From Cryptomeria japonica (taxonomy: Eukaryota > Streptophyta > Pinopsida > Cupressales > Cupressaceae), in the NCBI RefSeq assembly GCF_030272615.1, contig NC_081410.1, positions 507,805,942 to 507,869,941 on the forward strand: a DNA stretch of 64,000 nucleotides, read 5' to 3'. Below are positions 10,229-22,500 of this stretch, piece after piece. The notes under the pieces were generated by a model. The model made no database searches. It was not told the origin of the DNA and was given only the letters and a program-made list of their open reading frames with translations. The translations under genes were made by a program, and so were the position numbers. How positions within the stretch are numbered: position 1 is the stretch's first letter; every line of letters begins with the position of its first letter.

Positions 10229-12960
10229 GTTTTAACACATAGGTGGCCCCTTATGACAACATATGATCCCTTTTAACATCCTAGTGTGTAGAACATATCA
10301 CTTAGGACCCAATTTGTCCACATAGGATCACATAGTGTCCTAAGTTGTCATATATGGTCCTAAGGGGTCACACATGTATTTTAACACACATGGGTGACCC
10401 CTTAGGACCACATATGCCCCATTTTAACATCCTAGTGTGTACAACATACCGCTTAGGACCCAATTTGACCACATAGGATCACTTAGTGTCATAAAGGGTC
10501 ATATGTGGTCCTAAGGGGTCACACATGTATTTTAACACATGGGTGACCCCTTAGGACCACATATGATCTCTTTTAACATCCTAGTGTGTACAAGGTGTAT
10601 CAATTAGGACCTAATTTGAGGTCACGTAGTGTTGTAAGGGGTCACATGGGATTTTAAGGGGTGACACATATGTTTTAACACACGGGTGACCCCTTAAGAC
10701 CACATATGACCACTTATAACATCCTAGTGTGTACACCATACCCTTTAGGGCCCAATTTGGCCACATAATATCACATACGCTCCTAAGGGGTAATATGCAT
10801 TTTGAAGGGGTCATGCAAGTTCTCTAACACATGTGTGACCCTTTAGGACCCCATGTGAACCCTTAGAACATCCTAGTATGTACAATGCACCCCTTAGGAC
10901 CCAATTTGACCGCATAGTGTCCTAAGGGGTCATATGTGATCCTAAGAGGTCACACATGTTTTTTAACACATGGGTGACCCCTTAGGACCACATATGACCC
11001 CTTTTAATATCCTACTATGTACAACATACCCATTAGGACCCAATTTGACCACATAGATCACATAGTATCCTAAGGGGTAATATGTACTCCTAAGGGGTCA
11101 CACATGTGTTTTAACACATGGGTGACCCCTTACGACCACATATGACCCTTTATAACATCCTAGTGTGTACAACATACCCCTTACGACCCAATTTGACCAC
11201 ATAGGATCACATAGTGTGCTAAGGGGTCATATGTGGTCCTAATGGGTCACATATGTGTTCTAACACATGGGTGACCCCTTAGGGCCACATATGACTTTAA
11301 TAACATCCTAGTGTGTACAACATACCCCTTAGGACCCAATTTGACCACATAGGATCACATAGTGTCCTCATGGGTAATATGTGGTCCTAAGAGGTCACAC
11401 ATGGGTGACCCTTTAGGACCATATATGACCCCTTTTAATATCCTAGTGTGTAAACCATACCCATTAGGACCCAATTTTACCACATAGATCACATAGTGTC
11501 CTAAGGGGTCATATGTGGTTCTAAGGGGTCACACATGTGTTTTAACACATGGGTGACCCCTTACGACCACATATGACCCTTTATAATATCCTAGTGTGTA
11601 CAACATACCCTTTACGACCCAATTTGAGCACATAGGATCACATAGTGTGCTAAGGGGTCATATGTGGTCCTAAGGGGTCACATATGTGTTCACGGGTGAC
11701 CCCTTAGGACCACAAATGACCCTTTATAACATCCTAGTGTGTACATCATACCCCTTAGGACCCAATTTGACCACATAGGATCACATAATGTCCTCAGGGG
11801 TCATATGTGGTCCTAAGGGGTCACACATGTGTTTTAACACATGGGTGACCCTTTAGGACCATATATGACACCTTATAACATCCTACTATGTACAATGTAT
11901 CCCTTAGGACCCAATTTGACCACATTGGATCACATAGTGTCCTAAGGGGTCATATGTGGTCCTTAGGGGTCACACATGTGTTTTAAGACATGGGTGACCC
12001 CTTAGGACCACAACACATGGATGACTCCTTAGGGCCACGTATGACTGCTTTTGACATCCTAGTGTGGATAACATACCCTTTAGGATGCAATTTGACCACA
12101 TAGGTCACATAGTGCCCTAAGGGGTCATATGTTGTTTGAAGGGGTCACACATGTGTTTAAACACATGGGTGACCCCTTACGACCACATATGACCCTTTAT
12201 AACATCCTAGTATGTACAACATACCTCTTAGGACCTAGTTTGACCACATAGGATCACATAGTGTCCTAAGCGGTCATATGTGGTCCTAAGGGGTCATGCA
12301 TGGGTGACCCCTTAGGACCACATATGACCTTTTATAACATCCCAGTGTGTACAACATATCCCTTAGGACCGAATTTGACCACACAGGATCACATAGTGTC
12401 CTAAGGGGTGATATGTGGTCCTAAGGGGTCACACATGGTGGCCCCTTAGGACCACATATGACCCTTTATAACATCTTAGTGTGTACATCATACCCCTTAT
12501 TACCCAATTTGACCACATAGTGTCAGATAGTGTCCTAAGGGGTCACATGTGGTCCTAAGGGGCCACACACATGTTCTAACACATGAGTGACCCCTTAGGA
12601 CCCTATATGACCTCTTATAGTATCCTAGTATGTACAATGTATCCCTTAGGACTCAATATGACTACATAGGATCACATAGTGTCCTCATGGCTCATATGTG
12701 GTCTTAAGGGGTCGTGCATGTGTTATAACACATGCATGACCCTTTAGGACCACATATGAACCCTTTTAACATTCTAGTGTGTACAACATACCCCTTAGGA
12801 CCCAATTAGACCACATAGGATCACATAGTGTCCTAATGGTTCATAGGTGGTCCTAAGGGGTCACACATGTATTTTAGAACATGCGTGACCCCTTAGGACC
12901 ACATATGACCCCAGTGCATAAATCCCCTTAAACCCCTTAGGACCACCTATTAAACATGAC
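10229..12960. repeat. Palindromic satellite, right block
   Basis: About 18 tandem units. The landmark ACATCCTAG(T/A)GTGTAC recurs near 10426, 10575, 10728, 10867, 11154, 11302, 11584, 11729, 11877, 12201, 12336, 12470, 12620 and 12769. Spacing is mostly 145-151 bases, with shorter units of about 135 and one of about 175. Each typical unit has an arm with AAGGGGTCATATGTGGTCCT, CACACATGTGTT at the centre, then the reverse complement arm, so it can fold into a hairpin or cruciform of about 80 bases. The last unit runs into CCAGTGCATAAATCCCCTTA at about 12911, a sequence that reappears near 23161. Confidence 0.9.
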
Positions 12961-13270
12961 ATTTAATATTACTTTAAGATGTTTTCAGGAATTTTAAATT
13001 TCTTTCAATCTTTTTATATGTTTAAAATGGCATTTATGTATTAATTTGCATACAATGTTCTATATATGTTTGAAATTTGTTATATGTAATTATATATTTA
13101 TAGTTCTAGATATATTTTTTGATAAATTGCTCTTTATTTCAATATTTTTCAAAGAAAAAAGATGTTAGAATATATTTACATATAAAATTGTTGTTTATTT
13201 AAGTAAAAAATTTGTTTTTAAATTGTAATGTACATGTGCACATGAAAATATCTATATATTTCATACCATC
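12961..13270. other. AT-rich spacer between satellite and ORF A
   Basis: Rich in TTTATAT and AAATTTGTT words, with no gene. It could hold the promoter of ORF A, but no convincing TATA box or other site stands out from the background. Confidence 0.4.
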
Positions 13271-13841
13271 ATGTCAGACCATCCTACTTCACATCATACT
13301 AGATCTGAGCCTAGTGTTCATCTAGGTGGTAGTGAACAAACGTCACATTGGTCTGGAAGATCTATTGATGATAGGCAATGTCTTTATGCAGAAACTGTAT
13401 AGACATTACATCATGCTTTAGATCATCTAAAGCATATATTAGAAAAGACCCTTAACAGTATAAATAAGTAAAGGCCAAAGACCATTAATAATGAGCTACA
13501 TCATATGATTGATGTTGTTGAGACATATAACCCCTATTATGAGATTAACATTGACACATTCTATTCTTCTCTTACACATAGTGTTACTGGTACTGTAAAA
13601 TTGCAAAAAATCAATGATCCGATATTTCTACTACGAATGTGAAAAGTATATTCCTCCATTATCAGTCAAAAGGTAGAACAAGGGGTTATATGCCTACTAG
13701 GTGCACAAATGTACTTGTGGCATCTTTTATATATCCCAGATGATTGGCCACTCATTATATGTGGCCCCAAAAGGATGATTTTCCCCTCTATTTTTACAAA
13801 CAATTGTTTGTAGAGTTCCATTTGGGCTATGATGTAGACTA

Positions 13842-15261
13842 TAATGGTATGATGAATCAATAAGGATCTGGTCAACTACTAAGAGTGGGGGGGGGGGGGG
13901 GCGTGAATCAGTAGATTGAAAACTGACATAAACTTTTCACTAAACAAAAAATCAATAGATAGAAAACTGACATAAAATTTTCACTGAACAAAAACAACCT
14001 CTCAAGTCAAACTCAAAACTGACTAGTTCAAACACTGAACTATCAAATTGCAATATCATTATCAAGTAAACCGGTTGATTTTCATAACAGAATAATAGTA
14101 AAACAAATCTGAAACTCTCAAAACATTTTAACCCGAACATCCAAATACTTTATTGACTAAAGTAAAAGCTCATTTGAGATTGTTGTCCATCATCATATCA
14201 TATCTAAGTGGATTTAGTAGTTAAGAAAATTAATCAAATGAAATATAACCACAAAAACATTCACCACTTGACACAATTATTTTGACGTGGAAACCCAAAT
14301 GGGAAAAACCTTGATGGGGATGAATACCCACAAATATTCTTAACTCTTCTGAAGTTCGCCATGTTAGGAGCCAATCATGTTAAAGCTTTACAATAAGTCC
14401 CGTTAAGAACAAATCTTGTTAGGGACCACCCAGTTAAGGGATTGACTATAATGCCTTATTAGAAGCAATACCCTGCTAGGAGTAACCTCGGTAGAGGATT
14501 TGAAATCCAAGCTAATGGATCACCTGGTTAGAGGATTTAGATAACACTAAGCTTGTTAGAGATTACTCGTTTAAGGGATTTGACTATTGTAATTGTTAGA
14601 GAACAACAAGGATTTGTTGATTTGGTGAACTACTCTTATTCATCAGATCCTTTTCATGCTCCTATTTGCCTTTTCACATAGTATAGATACATCATCTGGT
14701 TCGGTAACCAATCACTTTGACATTCCACCAAAATTGCCAACACTACAACAAAACAATAGGTCGGTAACACATCACAAACCTAAGATCTCATAGAGATTAC
14801 AAACAAATCAGTTCCACTATGACCGTTGGATTTACATAGTAATCATTGCACATCATTCAAGACAACCTTGACCTCTCCTTGATCACCACTTCATCAATCC
14901 CTATAACTCATCACATGGTTTCGATTACATGCAATGAACTTACTCATTCCCAAGATAAAAATCATTATCTCTACGCACCAAAAACCATTTCAACTCTTCT
15001 CATACAACATGCATGTGTGGCATAATCATTATCGCTCATCATTTGATCATAAACCAATACAACCAATTCACCAAGCTCCATCGGTTAGGGTTTGTCATAT
15101 CAACAGGTAGGGTTTACCGATTGATCTCACTTCTTCTCTAGTAATATCGGTTTCCTTCACAAGATCACTTACCGGTTGCAAAACAACATTATTACCGGTT
15201 ATAATTGACATCAATGACAACATAAAAGTTCATCAATGCAATCTTCATGCAAGTGCCAACA
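13842..15261 (-). repeat. E2 3' LTR (left copy on plus strand)
   Basis: 1420 bp. It pairs with 19804-21148 but is longer: at about 14525-14665 it keeps a segment with GATTACTCGTTTAAGGG that is reduced or replaced in the other copy. A run of 14 or more G (about 13887-13901) precedes GTGAATCA, the reverse complement of the LTR-end C-run motif. Confidence 0.93.
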
Positions 15262-15628
15262 ATCTCCCCCTTTGGCATTAATGGCAGTACAAGTATCAAT
15301 ACCCTTGATTGCTATGATTGTGAATAGGAATCTTGGTTTACCTTGTACCATGTATTCTCCTTCAACTTAATCTCCATGTCTTCAGCTGGTAACTAGCTAT
15401 AGATCTTCTCTCTATCAATCATACAATTCTTCTCCCTATTATCATATAGTTCTTCTCCCCCTTTGACAACAATGCCAAAGTGAAAGTAAAACATGTAGTG
15501 TCATACTTCACTGTTCTACAACATCAACCTGCAACTTGATGCTCCCCCTATGGGATAACTTTACTCTACACCAATCCTACTTCAAGATTCTTCAATTAGC
15601 TATGGGACTTGTGTATTCCACATCATCC
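15262..15628 (-). promoter_or_regulatory. E2 3' untranslated region with repeated polypurine tracts
   Basis: Plus-strand C-runs mark minus-strand polypurine tracts: TCTCCCCCTTTGGCA at 15263-15277 abuts the LTR, TTCTCCCCCTTTGACAA at about 15452-15468 is a second copy, and GCTCCCCCTA at 15541 is a third. The same triple layout is found in E1. Confidence 0.8.
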
Positions 15629-17053
15629 TCAATTGACCTCATGTAGGGGCACAACCCCTAGCTGACCTCTAAGATACTTAAAAGTAGTCTTAGACAAAGG
15701 TTTAGTAAAGATATTTGCTAACTGCTCCTTTATAGATACATGCTCCAATAACACATCTTTAAACTGCACTTTCTCTCTCAAGAAATGATATTTTAGCTCA
15801 ATATGCTTGGTTCTAGCATGCAACACCGGGTTCTTTGAAATATTTATTGCACTGGTGTTTTCACATAAAATCTTTATAGGATCTGTAATCTTCAGCTTGA
15901 ATCATTCTAGAATGTGTTTCATCTAAATTGCCTAGGTACAATTCATATACACTGCAACATACTCAACTTTAGTAGTGGACTGTGATATACAACTCTGCTT
16001 CTTATTGCTCCATGAAACAAGTCTTCCTCCAAGAAAGAATGCACCACCAGTGGTGCTCTTCCTATCATCAACATTACCTGCCCAGTCTGCATCTGTATAA
16101 ACCTTCAAATCGAAGTTACCTGCATATGGATACCATAATCCATAGTTAATAGTACCTTTCAAATATTTGAATATCCTCTTGGTTTCTATCAAATGTATCT
16201 CCTTTGGATTCTTTTGAAATCTGGAAACTAAACCAACTGCATGAGAAATAACCGATCTGTTGTGAACTACATAATGCAATTTCCCTATCATTGACATGTA
16301 CTCCTTTTCATCAACAGATGCGGCTTCATCCTCCTTAGAAAGTTTACAACCTATAACCATTGGTGTACCAAATGGTTTATAGTCACTCATTCCAAACGTC
16401 TTCAATACCTCTTTCACATATTTAGACTGTGTGATGAAAATACCACTCTTCATCCCCTGAATTTGCAAACCTATGAATAATTTTATCTCTCCTACTAGAG
16501 ACATTTGAAATTCTTTTTTCATCTCATTTGCAAAGTCATCACTCATGTCATCATTACCTCCAAATATGATATCATCCACAATCACTTAACTAACCAAAAT
16601 CTTATCACCTTCAGATTTGAGATATATATTGTTGTCATTACTGGTTCTCTGAAAACCTATCTTCATTAGGTGTGAATGTAGTCTTTCATACCATGCTCTC
16701 AGTGCTTGCTTCAAACCACATAGTGCCTTGTGTAGTTTACACACCATATCCTTTGCATACATCAAAGCATAACCATCTGACTGCTCAATGTATACTTCTT
16801 CTTCAAATATTCCATTTAGAAATGTTGACTTCACATCCATCTGATATACTTTGAATCCCTTATATGCTGCAAATGCAAGTAAAGTCCTAACACCTTCCAA
16901 TCTAGCAGCTGGTGCAAATGTCTCACCATAGTCTTCTCCTTCTTCCAGTGCATAACCTTTGCATACCAATCTATCTTTGTTTCTAACTACTTCTCCATCT
17001 TCATTTAGTTTATTCCTGAATACCCATTTAGTACCTATCACATTTTTGTTCAT
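15629..17053 (-). pseudogene. pol: E2 reverse transcriptase and RNase H
   Basis: RT opens with MNKNVIGTKWVFRNKLNEDG (17053 downward) and keeps RLVCKGYALEEG, YQMDVKSTFLNG and the palm motif VIVDDIIFGG, whose usual YVDD is changed to IVDD. A stop lies immediately before it at 16585. RNase H follows with YTDADWAGN, DRKSTTGGAFFLGG and KVEYVAV. After another break it ends with HARTKHIELKYHFLREK and EQLANIFTKPLS. The usual CDN motif of RNase H reads CEN here (about 15865), an Asp-to-Glu change at a catalytic position. Confidence 0.93.
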
Positions 17054-18558
17054 TGGTCTAGGTACTCAGGTCCATGTATCGTTCTTCTCAATATGGTCAA
17101 GATCCTCCTCCATAGCTTTAATCCAGTGACCAACTCCAAATGCTTCCTTAGTAGTTCTAGGATCAATAGTGGAGATCATACAAGAATTCTCTCTAATTCT
17201 TCTTCTGGTTAACACTCCAGCATCTTTATCTCCAATAATGTGGTCAGGGTTTATGATTGAGTCTCACATACCTTAGAATAACATGATCATCATCTTCAAG
17301 TTATTCTTCTTCACTATCATCCTATTCTTGTGAAACTACTTGTTCTGGTTGAACTGGTACTACAATATTCAGTTCACCAGCTTCTGGCTTCACTGGTTCT
17401 GGTTCCAAAATCAGTTATTCATCCTTTTTCTCCTCACTAGTTTCTCCTAAGACTTTAGGATACTCATCCACTTAGACATCAAAACTCTCAATGATTCTCT
17501 ATGTCCAGTTGTTGTAACATTTGTAGGCTTTACTCTTGGTCAAGTAACCAAGAAATATGCCTTCATCACTTTTAGCCTCAAACTTGCTGACATAGTCACC
17601 TCTCTTGATAAAAGATTTACTACCAAAAATATTAAAATAACTAACATTAGGTGATCTACCATACCAGTATTAATAAGGATTTTTATCCTTACCTCTCTTT
17701 ACTAATATCCTATTCATAGTGTAGATAGCTATGTTGACAACTTCTCTCTAGAAAGGTTTTTCTACTCCTCCTTGTATAAGCATCGTGCTAGCAGCTTCAA
17801 CAACTGACTAGTTGTTCCTCTCTGCAATACCATTTTGCTATGGTATCCTCGGTGCACAAAGCTGCCTCTTGATTCCATTGTCTTCACAATATATAGTGAA
17901 TTCCTTTGAAGTATATTCACCACCTTGATCAGTCCTCAAACACTTTATCTTCTTACCACTTTCCTTTTCAACTAAGGCCCTGAATGCCTTGAACTTACTA
18001 AAGGCTTATGTTTTGTCCTTCAAGAATGTGACCCAAATTATTCTTGAGCAATCATCAGTGAAGATCATAAAATATCTGTCACCTTGAATACTTTTAGTCG
18101 TTATTGGTCCACAGAGGTCTGTATGAACCAAATCTAACAAATTTTCTGCTGAAAAAGATTTTCTTTTAAAAGTTGAGGATGTCATCTTTCCAAACTGACA
18201 TTCCTTACATAGAGCATTCACCGATTTATCTAATTGAGGAAAACCTCTTACCAACTTGGACTTACTAACGTTAATAATGTTATCAAAGTTTATATGACAA
18301 AATCTTTGATGCCAAGGCCAACTATCATCTACTTTAGCAATTAAATAGTTGTTGACTTTAGGATTCAAGTGAAATAGGTTACCTTTTGTCTGCTTGCTAG
18401 TTGCATTCAGTTCACCTTTTCTCCCATAGATTTTGCACATTCCATCTTTGAATTCCAATGGATAACCATTGTCATTGAGTTGAGCTACACTTAAAAGATT
18501 GTGTTTTAATCCTTCAACCCAGTAGACATCATCTGCATTGCTCTTTCCATTAAGAGAA
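17054..18558 (-). pseudogene. pol: E2 integrase
   Basis: The zinc-binding domain has WHQRFCHINF and CKECQFGK (ORF 18458-18006). The catalytic core shows DLVHTDLCGP, then LRTDQGGEYTSKEF (about 17920) and QNGIAERNN (about 17830), so all three DDE residues are still readable, unlike in E1. Downstream, FGSKSFIKRGDYVSKFE and DEGIFLGYLTKSKAYK mark the C-terminal part. Many in-frame stops between 18005 and 17100 make it non-functional. Confidence 0.88.
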
Positions 18559-19733
18559 ATGGTTCATTTTACTTTTACCATGCAGGGTGAGTCATTTCCA
18601 AATCTCACAACTCCTCCATCAAATTCATTCAAAGTAAGAAATTTACCCTGGTCACCGGTCATGTGGTGTGAACAACCACTATCAATGATCCAATCATGAG
18701 AACTATCCATGTGAGAAACTAATGCCTTATGATCAGATGACTCCTCTTTAATGGCTACAAAGACAATGTCTTCATTAGCATCTCCCTCAAATTCCTCATC
18801 AATGATACCACCATCAACTGCAATGAGACAATCCCTTTTGTCCTTTCCTTTGTACTTCTTGTACTTCTCACGCTTATGCTCATTGTCACCATTAGGACAG
18901 TTAGCTGCAATGTGTCCAATCTTGTTACATGCAAAACATTTTAAAGGTAATTTTCCTCTATACTTACTGGTACCTCTAGGCAGCCACTTGGCCAACAATG
19001 CTTCAATCTCAATCAAACTATCTTCATCATCAACTTCTCTGCTAGATCTAGATTCACAATTATGACTAACATCTCTACTTTTCCTCATACATGGGTTAGA
19101 AAATCAAGCTCTAAATGAAGATTCAGATCTCTGAGCACTACCATTGTAACCATTTAATTCAAATGCAGTAAGATTACCAATGATGGAGTCAAGAGTTACC
19201 TTAGTTTTATCAATAGAATTTAGCTCCTGAATGGCTACAACACGGATAGCATAGACCAGTAGAAGGGTTCTCAATACCTTACTAACCACTATGGAATCCT
19301 CCACCTTACTACCATTACTCTTGATCTCACCAGCAATCTCTTTGATCCTCTGACCATACTATTGTATATTCTCAGCTTCAACCATCTGCATGTCATCAAA
19401 TTTTCCTCTCAGACTCTCTTCTTTGGCAATCTTCACATGCTCATCACTGGTATAGATTTCCTCAAGTTTCTTTCATACCTCATAAGCAGTCTCCAGACCA
19501 TGGACACCAACATACTCTGAATTGAACAAAGAACTGATAATGGCCTCCAATGCTTGATTATTTTCTTGTTTCTATTTCTTTTGATCATCAAACATAGTCC
19601 CACTAGGTGCAACATATTGAGTACCAACATGTTCCCAGTACTGACTTCCTAGACTCTTGATATAAATTTTCATTCTGTCACTCCATATTTTGTAGTTTTA
19701 CCTATTGAACTTTGGACCTTCTTTCTTCATCAT
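18559..19733 (-). pseudogene. gag: E2 gag and protease
   Basis: Start at one of two adjacent ATGs (19728-19733), opening MMKKEGPKFN with a stop soon after. The Gag body is broken into frames around 19433-19630 and 19104-19304. The 18564-19088 frame carries a charged segment, one zinc knuckle CFACNKIGHIAANC (about 18895-18940), and the protease motif WIIDSGCSHHMTGD (about 18655-18695) with its active-site Asp intact. It then runs into the pre-integrase region. Confidence 0.9.
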
Positions 19734-19790
19734 GTTCTTCAAGATATTTACCTCAAACTGTTAGGCTTAGACCTTAGAGTACCTAAAACA

Positions 19791-19801
19791 CTCTGATACC
19801 A
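19791..19801 (-). promoter_or_regulatory. E2 primer-binding site
   Basis: The plus strand reads CTCTGATACCA, so the minus strand reads TGGTATCAGAG, a perfect match to the initiator-Met copia primer site. It lies 2 bases from the 5' LTR edge at 19804. Confidence 0.92.
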
Positions 19802-19803
19802 AT

Positions 19804-21148
19804 TGATGGTATCATGAATCGATAAGGATCCGCTCAACTACTGAGAGGAGGGGGGGGGTGAATCAATATATAGAATACTGACATAAACTTTTCAGCAAAC
19901 AAAAAATCAATAGATAGAAAACCGACATAAACTTTTCACCAAACAAAAATAACTTCTCAAGTCAAACTCAAAACATATTGGTTCAAATACTCATCTATCA
20001 AATTGCAATATCACTATCAAGTAAACTGGTTGACTGTCATAACATAATAATAGTAAAACAAATCTGAAATTCTCAAAACCTTTTAACCAAAACATCCAAA
20101 TACTTTACTAACAAAAGTAAAAGCTCATTTTAGATTGTCGTCAGTCATCATATCATATCTAAGTGGATTTAGTTGTTAAGAAAATTAACCATATCAAATA
20201 TAACCACAAAAACATTCACCACTTGACATAATGATTTTGACGTGGAAACCCAAATGTGAAAAATCACAGTGAGGATGAATACCCTCAAGTATTCTGAACT
20301 CTTATGAAGTTTGCCCTATTAGGAGCCAAGCCTATTAAAGCTTTACAATAAGTCCTGTTAAGAACAGATCATGTTAGGGACCACCCAGTTAAGGGATTGA
20401 CTATAATGCCCTATTAGAAGTAATACCTTGTTAGGAGTAACCTCGGTAGAGGATTTGAAGTCCAATCTAATAGATCATCTAGTGAATAGCACTACTATGC
20501 TTGATCATATATTTTTATCCTCCTATCTACCTTTACACATACCATAGATACATCATCTGGTTCAGCAACCAATCACTCTTACATTCAATCAAAATTGCCG
20601 ACACTACAACAAAACAATTCATTGACCTTATAAACAAAACAATAGGTCAGTAACACATCACAAACCTAAGATCTCATAGAGATTACAAACAAATTGATTC
20701 AAGTATGACCATTGGATTTACATAGTAATCATTGCAGATCATTCAAGACAACCTTGACTGCTCCTTGATCACCGCTTCATCGATCCTTGTAACTCATCAT
20801 GCGGTTCCCATTACATGCAATGAAATTTCTCATTCCCAAGATAAAAACTATTATCTCTATGCATGAAAAACCATTTGAAACTCTTCTTATACAACATGCA
20901 TACGTAGCATAATCATTACCACTCATCATTTGATTATAAACCAATACAATCGATTCACCTAGCTCCATCGGTTAGGGTTTAGCATATCAATAGGTAGGGT
21001 TTACAGGTTGATCTCACTTCTTCTCTAGTAATACTAGTTTCCTTCACAAGCTCACTTATCGATTGCAAAACAACATTATTACTGGTTATAATTGACATCA
21101 ATGACAACATAAAAGTTCATCAATGCAATCTTCATGCAAGTGCCAACA
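19804..21148 (-). repeat. E2 5' LTR (right copy on plus strand)
   Basis: 1345 bp, plus-strand ends TGATGGTATC...GTGCCAACA. The left copy has TAATGG at the same start. The sequence shared with 13842-15261 is clear over almost the whole length, apart from the indel near 20480-20520. Confidence 0.93.
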
Positions 21149-21892
21149 AACTTCATAGATTTTCCTACGTATGTTGGGTAGGGGAGAGTGAGGTTTTCAG
21201 ATAATTTTAGACAACTTGATGCGCTAGAACCTACTAATAAGCTTGCATTAGTTGGTCCAAACCTTTTGGTGCTTCCAAAATATTTGGAACTATCACATGC
21301 AGTAAATGACAGTTGGCAACATATTTTTTCCAGTATTGCTACTATAGTGACACAAGTTGACCAGATGACATCGGATTGTATGGGAAGATATTTGTTACAC
21401 TCATACTAGGATTCCTCTAGTTGATGATATATTGTCAAGTTACAATCCCTATGTTTGACTAGACATACCATCGCCAATGGATGTTGCACAACTACGTGAG
21501 GTAGATCATTTGTGATAGATGAGTGCATGTCTATCCAGTGATATTTTGGATGCATATCAGGTTATTTCTAAGGAACATGGGTTCCCTCTACATGAGGCAT
21601 CAACATATGTTAGACAAGTACTTGGTATACCGGCTCCTTCTTGCCATGGTGGTGCCATAGACTCTCAGCATGGTGCTGCACATCCTACAACCCCTCTCCA
21701 ACATACAATAGTTGGACAGGATACACCTCCTCCTGGTGTTCATACATCACTTGATCCCACAACACCTGATATTGGAGCTTAGAGGGTTAACACTAGTCTA
21801 CTTATCGAGACAAACCTTGATGGTGATGCTGCAGTGGGCTCCTTGCATGATTTTGATATCAGTAGGATCAGGCGAGCATTACATGTTACAAA

Positions 21893-21894
<2 letters not shown>

Positions 21895-21950
<56 letters not shown>
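21895..21950. repeat. (AT)n microsatellite
   Basis: About 27 AT dinucleotides, within the 3' part of ORF A, probably in or next to an intron. Confidence 0.95.
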
Positions 21951-21953
<3 letters not shown>

Positions 21954-22500
21954 TTCTATATTCTAGAGGTATAATTTTTGAATTAAAATTATAATTTGTG
22001 AACAATAGGGAATTATGTTAGGATCTATGTATGGAGATTTGCAGACAACCATTGACCCCATTCATCATGAGACACAGTATAACTTAAAAATTATTATTTT
22101 TTATCTAAGTTCAATTTAAAGGGAAAGATATTGATTTTAATTTTTATTTTTCTAGGTTCAAGTTATTTATCTAACAAAATTTGCACATTGTAGATTGATC
22201 CACAATCACACCTGAGCTCTTCATCTTATAGACGTTGTAGAGTGCATGTATGTGCTAGAGATGTTAGAGAGAAGGTTTGTTTATCTAGACCATGTATGTA
22301 TGTTCTTAATCTAGGTTGAATTATTGAATACCTTGAATGATATTAATTATTTATTTAATGAGATTTTTACCATGTATTCTTAAATTTATATGTATGAATG
22401 TTTAATATATGTACATGTGTACTCTATTGCAGGCATAAGGATCAGCACATGGTTCATGACAAGGCCCGGATTGATCCATTATACATTCAATTGACACATG

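Larger units (their letters stand above)
13842..21148 (-). mobile_element. Ty1/copia LTR retrotransposon E2, minus strand, degenerate
   Basis: LTRs at 13842-15261 and 19804-21148; minus-strand LTRs start TGTTGGCACTTGC and end at ...CCATCA. A primer site lies at 19791-19801, and the polypurine tract at 15262-15273 appears as TCTCCCCCTTT on the plus strand. The minus strand encodes gag, protease, integrase, RT and RNase H in copia order, all with stops or shifts. Flanking 5-mers (GACTA on the left, AACTT on the right) match only in the middle, so the TSD is decayed or the ends are off by a few bases. The insertion splits ORF A. Confidence 0.95.
13271..22500 (+). pseudogene. ORF A: decayed plus-strand gene of unknown function, split by E2
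   Basis: Not recognised. Coding-like sequence opens at ATG 13271 (MSDHPTSHHTRSEPS) and continues, with several stops and shifts, to the E2 insertion at 13842. It includes ELHHMIDVVETYNPYYEIN and a W-P-rich segment (IPDDWPLIICGPK). It resumes at 21149 with IDFPTYVG, RFSDNFRQLDALEPTNKLAL, SDILDAYQVISKEHGF and a Pro/Thr/His-rich tail near 21680-21780. Further short exon-like blocks (for example 22194-22276, with an AG before and GTTTGT after) suggest introns. It converges on ORF B. It may be the second gene of a large DNA transposon. The 3' limit is approximate. Confidence 0.55.

Noticed and set aside
10229-12960. Regular repeats resembling a CRISPR array
   Set aside because: The units are continuous tandem repeats without unique spacers, in a plant-type genome; this is a satellite.
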